Shown one piece after another: positions 27,307 through 37,820 of a stretch of DNA of 64,000 nt. This DNA is from Caulobacteraceae bacterium. Lineage in GTDB: Bacteria; Pseudomonadota; Alphaproteobacteria; Caulobacterales; Caulobacteraceae. The stretch spans positions 312,072-376,071 of the forward strand of contig CANJPZ010000001.1 of NCBI GenBank assembly GCA_947476325.1, in the 5' to 3' direction. A program made the translations under genes and the position numbers. The notes beneath the pieces are model-generated. The model ran no database searches. It was not told the DNA's origin and worked only from the letters and a program-made list of their open reading frames with translations. Each line of letters opens with the position of its first letter. Positions within the stretch are counted from its first letter, which is position 1.

Positions 27307-28842
27307 ATGACCGACGGCGAAATCCTTGTAGGCCTTGGCATTGAGTCTGGTGAGCGGGACGGGATCCAGACCCTGCGGCTGGACCGGGCCAACCGTCACG
27401 GGCTGATCACCGGGGCGACCGGCACCGGCAAGACCGTCACCCTGCAAGGCCTGGCCGAAAGCTTTTCGGCCGCCGGGGTTCCGGTCTTCGCCGCCGACGT
27501 AAAGGGCGACCTTTCCGGCATCGCCATGCCGGGCGTCGCCAACGACAAGCTGCTGGCGCGCGCCCAGTCCATGGGCCTGGACTGGCAGCCCAAGGCTACG
27601 CCCACCATTTTCTGGGACCTGTTCGGCGAAAAGGGTTGCCCTGTTCGCGCCACGGTCAGCGAGATGGGCCCGACCCTGGTCTCACGCCTGCTGGGCCTCG
27701 AGGACGCCCAGGCGGGCCTGATCGACATCGTCTTCCAGGTGGCGGACGATCAGAAACTGCTGCTGCTCGATCTCGATGATCTGCAGGCCATGCTGCTCAA
27801 CGTCGGCCAGAACGCCAGGGACATCAGCCTCAAGTACGGCAATGTCGCCGCCGCCACGGTCGGCGCCGTGCAACGGTCCATCCTGTCGCTGCGCACGCAA
27901 GGTGGAGCCCATCTGTTCGGCGAGCCCGCCCTGCGTCTGGAAGACCTGATGCGCATCGGGCTGGACGGGCGCGGTTATGTCAATGTCCTGGCCGCCGACA
28001 AGCTGATCAACTCGCCGGGGGTCTACGCAACGTTCCTGTTGTGGCTGATGTCCGAGCTGTTTGAATCCCTGCCCGAGGTGGGCGACCAGCCCAAGCCGCG
28101 CATGGTGTTCTTCTTCGATGAGGCCCACCTGCTGTTCACCGACGCGCCCAAGCCCCTGCTTCAGAAGATCGAACAGGTCGTCCGCCTGATCCGCTCCAAG
28201 GGTGTGTCGATCTGGTTCATCACCCAAAGCCCCGCCGATGTGCCCGAGACCGTGCTGGCGCAGCTGGGCACGCGCATCCAGCACGCCCTGCGCGCCTATA
28301 CGCCCAACGAGCAACAGGCCCTGCAGCTGGCCTCCCGCTCGTTCCGCGCCAATCCGGCCTTCGATACGGCCGATGCGATCCAGAACCTGGGCGTCGGCGA
28401 GGCGCTGGTCTCGACCCTGGACGAGAAGGGCGCGCCGACCATGGTCGCCAAAACCAAGATCCGTCCGCCCTATGGCCGCATGGGCGCCATGACGCCGGAG
28501 GAGCGGGCTTCGATCCTCGTCCAGAGCCCGGTGGCCATGACTTACGGCACGGCGGTCAATCGCGAGAGCGCCTACGAACTGCTCAATGGTCGGGCCGAGG
28601 CCAATGCCGCTGCAGCGGCCCAGGCCGCCCAGGCTCAGGAACAGGCCAGGGCCGCCCAGCAGGCCCAGAAGGATGCGGCAAAGGCCCAGGCCGAAGCTGA
28701 TCGCGCCGCCCGCGCCGCCGCTCCCCGCCGCTCAAACCGGGAGACCGTGCTGGAGGCCACCATCAAGTCCATGGCCCGCACCGCCGGAACCCAGATCACC
28801 CGTCAACTGGTGCGCGGCATTCTGGGCGGGCTGTTGCGGTAA
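27307..28842 (+). CDS. HerA-like/DUF853 ATPase (YjgR family)
   Basis: A 511-residue FtsK/HerA-superfamily ATPase of the YjgR (DUF853) type. Walker A is GATGTGKTVTLQ (residues about 36-47) and Walker B is MVFFFDEAHLLF; an arginine-finger-type segment may lie in QLGTRIQHALRAYTPNEQ. Residues about 430-475 are an Ala/Gln-rich probable coiled coil, followed by a conserved C-terminal RETVLEATIKSMARTAGTQI. The family is widespread but its substrate (DNA or protein pumping) is not established. It lies 73 bases after gyrB, convergent with recQ. Confidence 0.88.
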   Translation: MTDGEILVGLGIESGERDGIQTLRLDRANRHGLITGATGTGKTVTLQGLAESFSAAGVPVFAADVKGDLSGIAMPGVANDKLLARAQSMGLDWQPKATPTIFWDLFGEKGCPVRATVSEMGPTLVSRLLGLEDAQAGLIDIVFQVADDQKLLLLDLDDLQAMLLNVGQNARDISLKYGNVAAATVGAVQRSILSLRTQGGAHLFGEPALRLEDLMRIGLDGRGYVNVLAADKLINSPGVYATFLLWLMSELFESLPEVGDQPKPRMVFFFDEAHLLFTDAPKPLLQKIEQVVRLIRSKGVSIWFITQSPADVPETVLAQLGTRIQHALRAYTPNEQQALQLASRSFRANPAFDTADAIQNLGVGEALVSTLDEKGAPTMVAKTKIRPPYGRMGAMTPEERASILVQSPVAMTYGTAVNRESAYELLNGRAEANAAAAAQAAQAQEQARAAQQAQKDAAKAQAEADRAARAAAPRRSNRETVLEATIKSMARTAGTQITRQLVRGILGGLLR

Positions 28843-28852
28843 GCCTCCGCGG

Positions 28853-30684
<1,832 letters not shown>

Positions 30685-30688
<4 letters not shown>

Positions 30689-30996
30689 CCGGCTTTTTTC
30701 CAGCCCTTGGAGGTCATGCACGAATCGCGCACCGCGGCGTAGACGTCCTTCATGGTGATGCCGTTGACATCGCCGTCCTGCACCTGGCGCGCCATGGCGG
30801 CGGCCGGCCCGTAACGCCCGTCGCTGTAGCTGGTGATGGAATTGAGGTCGACGTTGTTGGACTCACGCGTGCAGGCGGCCAGATCCGCGGCGAGATTCGC
30901 GTCGGTGCGGGCGAGCCATACTGGATCGCGCGACGGGGCCGGCGTGCTGGCGCAGGCGGACAGGGCGGCGCAAAGAACGACGATACGAAACTTCAT
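30685..30996 (-). CDS. Small hypothetical lipoprotein
   Basis: A 103-residue protein whose N-terminus MKFRIVVLCAALSACAST is a lipoprotein signal with lipobox ALSAC, cleaved before the Cys at residue 15. The mature part has conserved-looking cysteines (AACTRES and RDSCMTSKGW), a pattern seen in small Caulobacterales surface lipoproteins with a C-terminal CM-x-x-x-GW motif. Function unknown. Its stop overlaps the proposed recQ start, so the two are probably co-transcribed. Divergent from the PBP1A-family gene; the 151-base gap carries a CtrA-type box. Confidence 0.75.
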
Positions 30997-31108
30997 GGCT
31001 CAGGTTTAGAGTGTCATCGACGCTGAGTCATGACCCAATACGCATGATAATGCCGTCATCCCGCCGCTATTTCGCGGCGAAATGGGACACCGCCGGCCGC
31101 CCCTTTGG

Positions 31109-31136
31109 TTAAAGAGGCGTTAAGCCTATCTGAGTC
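31109..31136. promoter_or_regulatory. Full CtrA-type box with adjacent GANTC site
   Basis: TTAA (31109-31112), seven bases, TTAA (31120-31123) is a perfect match to the CtrA consensus TTAA-N7-TTAA. GAGTC (31132-31136), a GANTC methylation site, lies nine bases further on, and another GAGTC is at 31025-31029. The position, 25-39 bases before the PBP1A-family ATG, would suit repression or start-site control by CtrA. The motif is observed; the regulation is inferred. Confidence 0.6.
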
Positions 31137-31147
31137 AGTAGAGGATC

Positions 31148-33229
31148 ATGACCAACGACAGGGGCCAGGGCGGCAAGGGCCCATCAGGCAAGCGGCCGGT
31201 CGGGCGCGCCGCAGGGGCTTCGCGCACGCCGTTTCAGCGCTTCGTCTACTGGACCCTGGTCGGCGGCGTGTGGGCCGGCATTTTCGTCATCACCCTGCTG
31301 TTTGTCTTCGCCATCGGCCTGCCCGACACCTCGAAGCTTTACGATATCGAACACCAGCCGTCGGTGTCCTATCTGGATCGCTCGGGCGCCCTTCTGGCCG
31401 TGCGCGGCAGTCGATACGCGCCGCCGGTCGATATCGACAAGCTGCCGAAATATGTCCCCGACGCCTTTGTCGCCATCGAGGACCAGCACTTCTATCACCA
31501 CTTCGGGTTCAACCCCTGGGGCATCCTGCGCTCGCAGATCTACAACGTGCGCCATGCCGGCCAGGGCGTGCCCTTGCGTGGCGGCTCGACCATCACCCAG
31601 CAGCTGGCCCGTTACCTGTTCCTGACCAACAAGCAGACCTACGCCCGCAAGATCCAGGAGCTGGAACTGGCGATCATTCTGGAGATCAAATACTCCAAGA
31701 AACAGATCCTCGGCCTGTATCTGAACCGCATGGATTTCGGCAGCGGCGCCTACGGCATCGAGGCGGCATCCCAGCGCTATTTCAACACCTCGGCCGACCG
31801 TCTCAGCCTGGGTCAGGCGGCGCTCCTGGCCGGCATGCTGAAGGGCCCCTCGCGCTATTCGCCCATCGCCAACGGCGAGCGGGCCGGCCGCCGCGCCGCC
31901 GTCGTGCTCGACGTCATGGTCAAGACCCACAAGATCACCGCCGCCGAACGTGACGCGGCCCTGTCCCAGCACGTGCGGGTCTCGCGCAGTCTGGCCAACC
32001 AGAACGCCCAGTACTTCGTCGACTGGATCGACCCCCAGGTGCAGCAGATCGTCGGCAAGCCCACCGAGGACCTGGTCGTGCAAACCACCCTGGACCTGCC
32101 CATCCAGATGGCCGGCGAGGGGGCCGTGCGCTGGGCCGTGGACACCGGCAAGCCCCGCGGCGTCGAACAGGGCGCGCTGGTCGCGCTCGACGGCGAGGGT
32201 CGCATCCGCGCCTACGTCGGCGGCGCCAACTATCTGGACAGCCAGTATGACCGCGCCTCCCTGGCCAACCGCCAGCCCGGCTCGGCCTTCAAGCCGTTCG
32301 TCTATCTGACCGCCATGGAACAGAACCACACGCCTTACGAGATGATGGTCGACGAGCCCCTGAAGATCGGCAACTGGTCGCCGCGCAATTTCGAGGGAAC
32401 CTACGCAGGCCAGATGACCCTGCAGAACGCGCTCGCCCACTCGGTCAACACCGTGGCCGCGCGCCTTGCCCAGGACGTCGGCACGGCCAATGTGGCCGCC
32501 ACGGCCCGCAGGCTGGGCCTCACCCAGCCGATTTCCCTCGACCCGGCCATGGCCCTGGGCACCATGTCGGTGACTCCGCTCCAGCTGGCCACAGCCTATT
32601 CAGCCTTCGCCAACGGCGGCTATTCGTCCCGCCCCTACGGCATCGAGAAAATCAGCACCGCGACGGGCCGGGTGCTCTATGACGCCAGCCGGCAAAAGCC
32701 ACAGCGCGACAAGGTCATCGACACGCCCGCCCTGCAGTACATGAACCAGATGCTGCGCGAGGTGGTCGTCTCGGGCACCGGCGCCGCGGCCAAGATCCCC
32801 GGCTATGACCTGGCCGGCAAGACCGGCACCACCACCGATTCCCGCGACGCCTGGTTCGCCGGCTACACCGGCGGCTTCGTGGCGGTGATCTGGGTCGGGC
32901 GCGACGACAACACGCCCATGCGGAACGTGCAGGGCGCGACCTATTCCGTGCCCGCCTGGAAGTCGTTCATGTCCCAGGCCCTGCCGCGTCTGGCGGTCGC
33001 CGAAATCCCTGGCGGCCCGGCCCCGGGTCCCGACAAGAAGAGTCCGATCGACGCCATCGGCGAGGCGCTGTCCAACTTTACCGGTATCGGAAAACCGGCC
33101 GAGGCGCCGCCGCCCGCGCCGGTTCCGCAGGCCCCGCCCGCGGCGCCCCTGCCAAATCCGGCCCCGCCCGCCAAGGGCCCGCCGCCAAGGGCCCAGACCC
33201 AGGCGGAAATGACGAATATTCCGTACTGA
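31148..33229 (+). CDS. PBP1A-family bifunctional penicillin-binding protein
   Basis: Class A PBP that polymerises glycan strands and cross-links peptides in the periplasm. The 693 residues: cytoplasmic basic tail, one membrane anchor (about 33-57), GT51 glycosyltransferase with catalytic E111 in AIEDQHFYHHFG and the GGSTITQQLAR motif, then the transpeptidase with S379 in SAFKPF, SVN (AHSVNTVAARL) and K558 in KTGTT. The C-terminus is Pro/Ala-rich and disordered. GAGGATC precedes ATG 31148. A CtrA-type box upstream suggests cell-cycle control. Confidence 0.93.
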   Translation: MTNDRGQGGKGPSGKRPVGRAAGASRTPFQRFVYWTLVGGVWAGIFVITLLFVFAIGLPDTSKLYDIEHQPSVSYLDRSGALLAVRGSRYAPPVDIDKLPKYVPDAFVAIEDQHFYHHFGFNPWGILRSQIYNVRHAGQGVPLRGGSTITQQLARYLFLTNKQTYARKIQELELAIILEIKYSKKQILGLYLNRMDFGSGAYGIEAASQRYFNTSADRLSLGQAALLAGMLKGPSRYSPIANGERAGRRAAVVLDVMVKTHKITAAERDAALSQHVRVSRSLANQNAQYFVDWIDPQVQQIVGKPTEDLVVQTTLDLPIQMAGEGAVRWAVDTGKPRGVEQGALVALDGEGRIRAYVGGANYLDSQYDRASLANRQPGSAFKPFVYLTAMEQNHTPYEMMVDEPLKIGNWSPRNFEGTYAGQMTLQNALAHSVNTVAARLAQDVGTANVAATARRLGLTQPISLDPAMALGTMSVTPLQLATAYSAFANGGYSSRPYGIEKISTATGRVLYDASRQKPQRDKVIDTPALQYMNQMLREVVVSGTGAAAKIPGYDLAGKTGTTTDSRDAWFAGYTGGFVAVIWVGRDDNTPMRNVQGATYSVPAWKSFMSQALPRLAVAEIPGGPAPGPDKKSPIDAIGEALSNFTGIGKPAEAPPPAPVPQAPPAAPLPNPAPPAKGPPPRAQTQAEMTNIPY

Positions 33230-33232
33230 AAC

Positions 33233-33994
33233 CTACCCCTGCCCGAACCCGTGCAGCTCGGCGCCCCGGGTCCTCAGCCACCTGCGGCGGGCCTTCACAT
33301 CCGGAACCAGGCCCTCGACCAGGGTCCAGAAATCCGGGCCGTGGTTCGCCTCGATCAGGTGGGCGCATTCGTGGGCGGCGACATAGTCCATCACCTCGTA
33401 CGGAGCCAGGATAAGCCGCCAGGAATAACGGATGCGGCCAACCCTCGCTGCGCCGGCAAAGCCTGCCCGGCGCGCGGGCGTGCAGGACCCCCAGCGCCCC
33501 TTCGGGTCATTGATCATCACCGCCGGCTCTGGCTGACCCAGGGCCGCGGCGTGAACCGCCGTCCGATCGGTCAGCACCCGGCGGGCCTCGGCTTTCAGCA
33601 GGCGCAATATGGCCGGCCCGAACCGCTCGCCCTCGGGCGCAATGATCCGCATGGGCCCATCTCCCGATGCCGGAACCAGCTTGCCCCGGGTGCGGGCCGC
33701 CTCCAGCAGGCAAGGCCCGCCAAGCACCTCGATCGTCTGGCCGGGCGCAAGCGTTGAGCGCGCGGGCAGCCGGACCATCTGGCCGGCGATCCACACTGCG
33801 CGGCTTTGCGCAAAGGCGACCGCTTCGGCCAGCTGGCGCGCGTTGGGCGCGGTGGCGATCACCTCACCGGCCCCCTGGTCGATTCGCAAGGATACCCGCC
33901 GGGCGCGGGCATCGACCCGCAGGCGGATGGTCGCGCCATCCAGCTGAAAGCGGTCGCCGTGCGCGTAGCCTGGAACGGGGCGGAACAGATTCAT
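33233..33994 (-). CDS. YgjP-like (SprT/WLM-type) metallopeptidase
   Basis: About 253 residues of the YgjP/DUF45 family of predicted zinc metallopeptidases. The zinc-binding motif is HECAH in VAAHECAHLIEANHGPDFW, with a third ligand His in NHGPDFW. The preceding DPKGRWGSCTPARRAG block is a family signature. The frame is open to 34069, but that start would collide with the trmB start; ATG 33994 with GGTGAG upstream is more plausible. No signal peptide, so probably cytosolic. It is divergent from trmB. Physiological substrate unknown. Confidence 0.85.
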   Translation of the reverse strand: MNLFRPVPGYAHGDRFQLDGATIRLRVDARARRVSLRIDQGAGEVIATAPNARQLAEAVAFAQSRAVWIAGQMVRLPARSTLAPGQTIEVLGGPCLLEAARTRGKLVPASGDGPMRIIAPEGERFGPAILRLLKAEARRVLTDRTAVHAAALGQPEPAVMINDPKGRWGSCTPARRAGFAGAARVGRIRYSWRLILAPYEVMDYVAAHECAHLIEANHGPDFWTLVEGLVPDVKARRRWLRTRGAELHGFGQG

Positions 33995-34067
33995 CTCACC
34001 GTCGATCCGGCCAGCGTGCGGGCTCAAGGTCAATAGCCTTGATCGCCGCCTGCCGCTAAGAGGCGCC

Positions 34068-34754
34068 ATGCCCCAGTCCGCCCACGGCCCGTTGCGCTCT
34101 TACGGACGCCTCAAGTCGCGCCCCATCAAGCCGCGGCAGGAGGCGCTGTTCACCACCCTGCTGCCGAAAATCGCCATGCCCGATCCGGCGGCCGGCCCCA
34201 TCGATGTCACAGCCCTGATGCCCGGCGCGAACGCGGTATGGCTGGAAATCGGATTTGGCGGCGGCGAGCATCTGGCCGCCCAGGCCGCCCGCCATCCTGA
34301 CGCCCTGATGATCGGCGCCGAGCCCTTCGTGAATGGCGTGGCCAGCGCCCTTCGTCATGTCGAAGAGGCGGGTCTTTCCAATGTGCGCCTGCTGCAGGGC
34401 GATGCCCGCGCTCTGGTCGCCGCCTTGCCGGACGCCTGTATCGACCGGGTGATGATCCTGTTCCCCGACCCCTGGCCCAAGGCTCGCCATCACAAGCGGC
34501 GGATTATCCAGAGCGATTTCCTGATCGAGCTGGCCCGGGTTCTGAAACCCGGCGGCGGCCTTCGCTATGCGACCGACTGGGCGGAATACGCCGACTGGAC
34601 GGCCGAGCGGTTCAGGGCCTCACCCGACTACCTGTGGCCGGCAAAGGACGCCGCAGACTGGGGAGGGCCCCCGGCAGATCACATCACCACCCGCTACGAG
34701 ACCAAGAAACTCGGCGATTGCGCGCCGGTGTTCTACGACTTCGTCCGCGCCTAG
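34068..34754 (+). CDS. trmB: tRNA (guanine-N7-)-methyltransferase
   Basis: Methylates G46 at N7 in the variable loop of tRNAs using SAM. The 228 residues have YGRLKSRPIKPRQEAL near the N-terminus, the SAM motif LEIGFGGGEHLAAQA, the family segment LFPDPWPKARHHKRRIIQ and a C-terminal TRYETKKL. These are TrmB hallmarks. The start at ATG 34068 gives a normal length. It faces the convergent retropepsin gene seven bases after its stop. Confidence 0.96.
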   Translation: MPQSAHGPLRSYGRLKSRPIKPRQEALFTTLLPKIAMPDPAAGPIDVTALMPGANAVWLEIGFGGGEHLAAQAARHPDALMIGAEPFVNGVASALRHVEEAGLSNVRLLQGDARALVAALPDACIDRVMILFPDPWPKARHHKRRIIQSDFLIELARVLKPGGGLRYATDWAEYADWTAERFRASPDYLWPAKDAADWGGPPADHITTRYETKKLGDCAPVFYDFVRA

Positions 34755-34760
34755 CCCTAC

Positions 34761-35885
34761 TCAGTAATACCGGGCCAGTACGGCCTGTTTGCGCGAGCCG
34801 TCGGCCAGATCAAAGGTCACCCGGAACCCCGGCTGGGCGCGAACGATGCGCACCGTCACCGATCGGGCCGGCTGGCCATTGATCCGGGTGATGACATCGC
34901 CGGCCTTCAGGCCCGCCACATCGACCGGACTGCCGGCCGCGACATGGGTGATGCGCAGACCCTCGGGTCCCGGCTCGCCCAGCAGGCCCAGCAGATCGCG
35001 GTTGAAGGGACGCTCGGGCCCGTTGGGCGTGGCCCACATCTTCTGGGTGCGGAAATCCAGCGCGACGTTGAAGCGTGACAGCAGCTCGATCCCGACGATG
35101 CCGTCGGTGCCGATCGGCCGGGGCGGCACCCGGATCGGCGCATCGTGAAATTCGGTCCCGCCAAAGGTCAGATTGGGCACGCTGGTGATCCGCGCCTCGC
35201 TGACGCCGCTCAGCCCCCCCATCAGGGTCGTCGAGATGCGGCCGTCGCCCAGCAGGTCGATCCGCCGCGCCGCCCGCGACGAAACCACCAGGGGCGCCAT
35301 CGAGCCGGTGTCGATCGAGGCATAGATAACCCCGCCGGGCAGGGTGACCGGCACCGTCAGCAGGCCGTTCAGGGGGCTCAGGTCGATCTTCGTCGCCTCA
35401 CGCGGCGGGGCATAGGCCGATCGATCGTGCAACGACACCGAGCCTGCTGCGAAATTGATGTCGACCACCAAAGCATCGAACAGCGGCCGTCCCAGCAAGA
35501 GCTCCACCGGCTGACCGTTGCGCTCGGTCAGGCGCGACAGGTCCAGCATCGCCAGGCTCGTGTAGGGGAACTGCCGCCCGGCAAAGGCCAGTTCGGCCGG
35601 CTTGCTGAAGAACCCGCGCGCCAGGCCGCCGACCCCCAGCGAGGTGACCGGCCGGCTGGTGGCGGCCAGGCCGATGCGCTGGGCAAGGCCTGTGTCTATG
35701 GTGTGGGCGGTGGCGCCGGAATCCAGCAGGGCCTGGGCGGAAAAGCCGTTTATGGTCGCCCGCACTACGATCCCGAACCGGGTGGAGGAAAACCGCGTGC
35801 CGGCGTTCGAGCCTTGCGCCCACGCCGCCGGCGCGGTCATCGCCGCCGCGCCTGCCGCCAGCCAATCGCGTCGTGTCAGGGACAT
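34761..35885 (-). CDS. Exported retropepsin-like aspartyl protease with PDZ domain (paralogue 1)
   Basis: A 374-residue exported protein. The N-terminus MSLTRRDWLAAGAAAM is a Tat-like signal (RR-x-W-L) ending near AWA. Two retropepsin-like repeats follow, each with an aspartyl-protease motif: LLDSGATA (about residue 54) and SIDTGSMA (about residue 190); a single chain can therefore form a two-Asp active site. A PDZ domain closes the protein (GLRITHVAAGSPVDVAGLKAGDVI), ending ARYY. The next gene upstream on the same strand is a full-length paralogue, so this is a tandem duplication. Likely periplasmic; protease activity is inferred. Confidence 0.82.
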   Translation of the reverse strand: MSLTRRDWLAAGAAAMTAPAAWAQGSNAGTRFSSTRFGIVVRATINGFSAQALLDSGATAHTIDTGLAQRIGLAATSRPVTSLGVGGLARGFFSKPAELAFAGRQFPYTSLAMLDLSRLTERNGQPVELLLGRPLFDALVVDINFAAGSVSLHDRSAYAPPREATKIDLSPLNGLLTVPVTLPGGVIYASIDTGSMAPLVVSSRAARRIDLLGDGRISTTLMGGLSGVSEARITSVPNLTFGGTEFHDAPIRVPPRPIGTDGIVGIELLSRFNVALDFRTQKMWATPNGPERPFNRDLLGLLGEPGPEGLRITHVAAGSPVDVAGLKAGDVITRINGQPARSVTVRIVRAQPGFRVTFDLADGSRKQAVLARYY

Positions 35886-35918
35886 GGACGCCAGCCTAGA
35901 GCGTCAGGGCGGTGCGCC

Positions 35919-37052
35919 TCAATAGTAGCGTGCGAGGTTCAGGTTGACGGCGCGGCGGCTGCGCAGCCCCAGGGCCAGCACGGTTCCCGCCGGGGCATCG
36001 ATCAGGCGCTGGTTGGCGGTCACCGCCGGCTCGCCGTTCATGGTCTGGATGATGTCGCCGATCTTCAGGCCCGCGGCCGCGGCCGGCCCGCCTGTGGCGA
36101 TGTGGGTGATCTTCAACGCCGCGCCCTGCGGTGTCGCCTTCAAACCGGTCAGATCACGCTTGAAGGGGGTCTTGTTGACGTCCGACAGCACCAGCCAGTC
36201 GTGCTTGAAATCCACCGCCACGCGGAACTTCGACAACAGGCCGCAACCGACATTGGCGTCCGAGCCGAACTCGCGCGGCGCGATCTGGATGGGCACGTCT
36301 TCGAACAGCTGGGCGGCAAACCCCAGGGTCGGGGTGCTGGTGATCTTGCCGATCACAGTCCCGCCGATGCCGGTCATGCGGGCGGTGGATTCCGGCCCCT
36401 GGCCCAGAACGCCCAGGCGCAGGGCCGCGGACGGCGACAGGATCAGCGGCGCGTCAGACCCTGTATCCACCGTGGCCTCGACCGATCCGTGCGGCAGATA
36501 GACCTTGGCGGTCATCAGCCCGCCCATCAGAGCGATGCGCTCCATGGCCCCGCTTTCCGGCAGCTCAAAGGCGTCCGGGTCGAACAAGGCCAGGGTCTTT
36601 GTCTCGAAATCGATATCGACCACGAAGGCGCGGAACAGCGGCGCGCCCAGGATCAGATCGACCGGCTGGCCGACGCTGGCGGAAAACTTCGACAGGTCCA
36701 GCACCGCGAACTGGCTCTGCGGAATGGCCTTGCCGCCGAGCGATATGTCCAGCGGATCGCTGAACCGGGCCTTGGCGCTGCCGCCGATGGCCGACAGGCT
36801 CACCTCGCCGGCGCTGGCGATGTGAAAGTCCCGCGCCAGCCGCGCATCCATGGAGTTGTACAGGGCACCTGAATCGATCACCGTCGAGACGTCGATCTGC
36901 CCCACGCGCACCGGCACGCGGATCTTGCCGTCGGTATAGGTGAAGGGCGTGCGTGGGCCCGGCGCAGGCTTTGCCGCCTCCTGCGCTCGGGCGATCAGAG
37001 GGATCAATCCGGCCGCCGCGCCGCCGATGAGGAAATGCCGTCGCTGAATCAT
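35919..37052 (-). CDS. Exported retropepsin-like aspartyl protease with PDZ domain (paralogue 2)
   Basis: A 377-residue paralogue of the downstream gene with the same order: Tat-like signal (QRRHFLIGGAAAG), first Asp motif VIDSGALY, second TVDTGSDAP, a PDZ domain (LKITHIATGGPAAAAGLKIGDII) and the identical C-terminal ARYY. Overall identity between the copies is modest, so the duplication is old. 33 bases separate the two genes, so they probably share a transcript. The first motif has L-Y after S-G-A, so the catalytic geometry may differ from that of paralogue 1. Substrate unknown. Confidence 0.82.
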   Translation of the reverse strand: MIQRRHFLIGGAAAGLIPLIARAQEAAKPAPGPRTPFTYTDGKIRVPVRVGQIDVSTVIDSGALYNSMDARLARDFHIASAGEVSLSAIGGSAKARFSDPLDISLGGKAIPQSQFAVLDLSKFSASVGQPVDLILGAPLFRAFVVDIDFETKTLALFDPDAFELPESGAMERIALMGGLMTAKVYLPHGSVEATVDTGSDAPLILSPSAALRLGVLGQGPESTARMTGIGGTVIGKITSTPTLGFAAQLFEDVPIQIAPREFGSDANVGCGLLSKFRVAVDFKHDWLVLSDVNKTPFKRDLTGLKATPQGAALKITHIATGGPAAAAGLKIGDIIQTMNGEPAVTANQRLIDAPAGTVLALGLRSRRAVNLNLARYY

Positions 37053-37207
37053 GGGGCGATTGTAGAGGGCGACGCGCGCAGAACCAATCGCTTGTCACGT
37101 CAATCTTCTTCCGGAAGGAAGTTGAACGAAGAAGGGGCTGACAAACCCCAATTTCCCCCTTATAAACCCCTGACTAAATCGTTTGGACGCGCTGGATGGC
37201 GCATTCG

Positions 37208-37240
37208 AGCGGCGGGCCTCCGGGCGCGCCGCTTTTGTTT
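37208..37240 (+). terminator. Terminator-like hairpin in the rimP leader
   Basis: AGCGGCG (37208-37214) pairs with CGCCGCT (37227-37233), with extra C-G pairs inside, followed by TTTTGTTTT. It lies only 16 bases before the rimP start, so it could act as an attenuator controlling the whole rimP-nusA-infB operon. NusA influences such hairpins, which makes feedback plausible. Confidence 0.6.
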
Positions 37241-37255
37241 TGGCTCAAAGGGATC

Positions 37256-37816
37256 ATGCGCGCAAAGACGCAGGAAGACCGGCAACTGCTTGAACTGCTC
37301 GACCCCGTGGCGGAGTCGGTCAGTTACGCCATCGTGCGCCTGCGCCTGATGAGCGGCAAGGAGCGCCGGCGCCTGCAGGTCATGGCCGAGCGTCCCTCCG
37401 ACGGCGAGATGGGCATCGACGATTGCACCCGTCTGTCGCGGGCGATTTCCGAGGTTCTGGAACAGGCCGACGCCATCAAGGGCGACTTCGTCATGGAAGT
37501 CTCGTCGCCCGGCATCGACCGGCCCCTGACACGGCTGGAAGACTTCGAGACCTATGTGGGCCTGGAGGCCCGCCTCGAACTGGACCGCATGGCCGATGGC
37601 CGCAAGCGCTTCAAGGGCGTGCTGGCCGGGCTCGAGGACGGCGCGGTGGCCATCGACGAAGACGGCCGCGAAGACACCACCCTCATTCCCTACAGCTGGA
37701 TCGTCGAGGCCAAACTGGTGCTCAGCGACGCGCTGATGAAACGCGGCGCGGACGCCCGGGCGGCCCGCATCGATACCGACAACACCGACAACACCGACGA
37801 CAACGAAGAGGACTAG
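37256..37816 (+). CDS. rimP: Ribosome maturation factor RimP
   Basis: Needed for 30S subunit maturation. The 186-residue protein has the RimP N-terminal domain ([18 protein letters not shown]), the conserved [11 protein letters not shown] motif and the C-terminal SH3-like domain, then an acidic low-complexity tail ([14 protein letters not shown]). The start at ATG 37256 has AAGGGA just upstream; the in-frame upstream extension from 37196 lies across the leader hairpin and is not family-like. First gene of the rimP-nusA-ylxR-infB operon; nusA starts five bases after its stop. Confidence 0.94.
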   Translation: MRAKTQEDRQLLELLDPVAESVSYAIVRLRLMSGKERRRLQVMAERPSDGEMGIDDCTRLSRAISEVLEQADAIKGDFVMEVSSPGIDRPLTRLEDFETYVGLEARLELDRMADGRKRFKGVLAGLEDGAVAIDEDGREDTTLIPYSWIVEAKLVLSDALMKRGADARAARIDTDNTDNTDDNEED

Positions 37817-37820
37817 TCCC

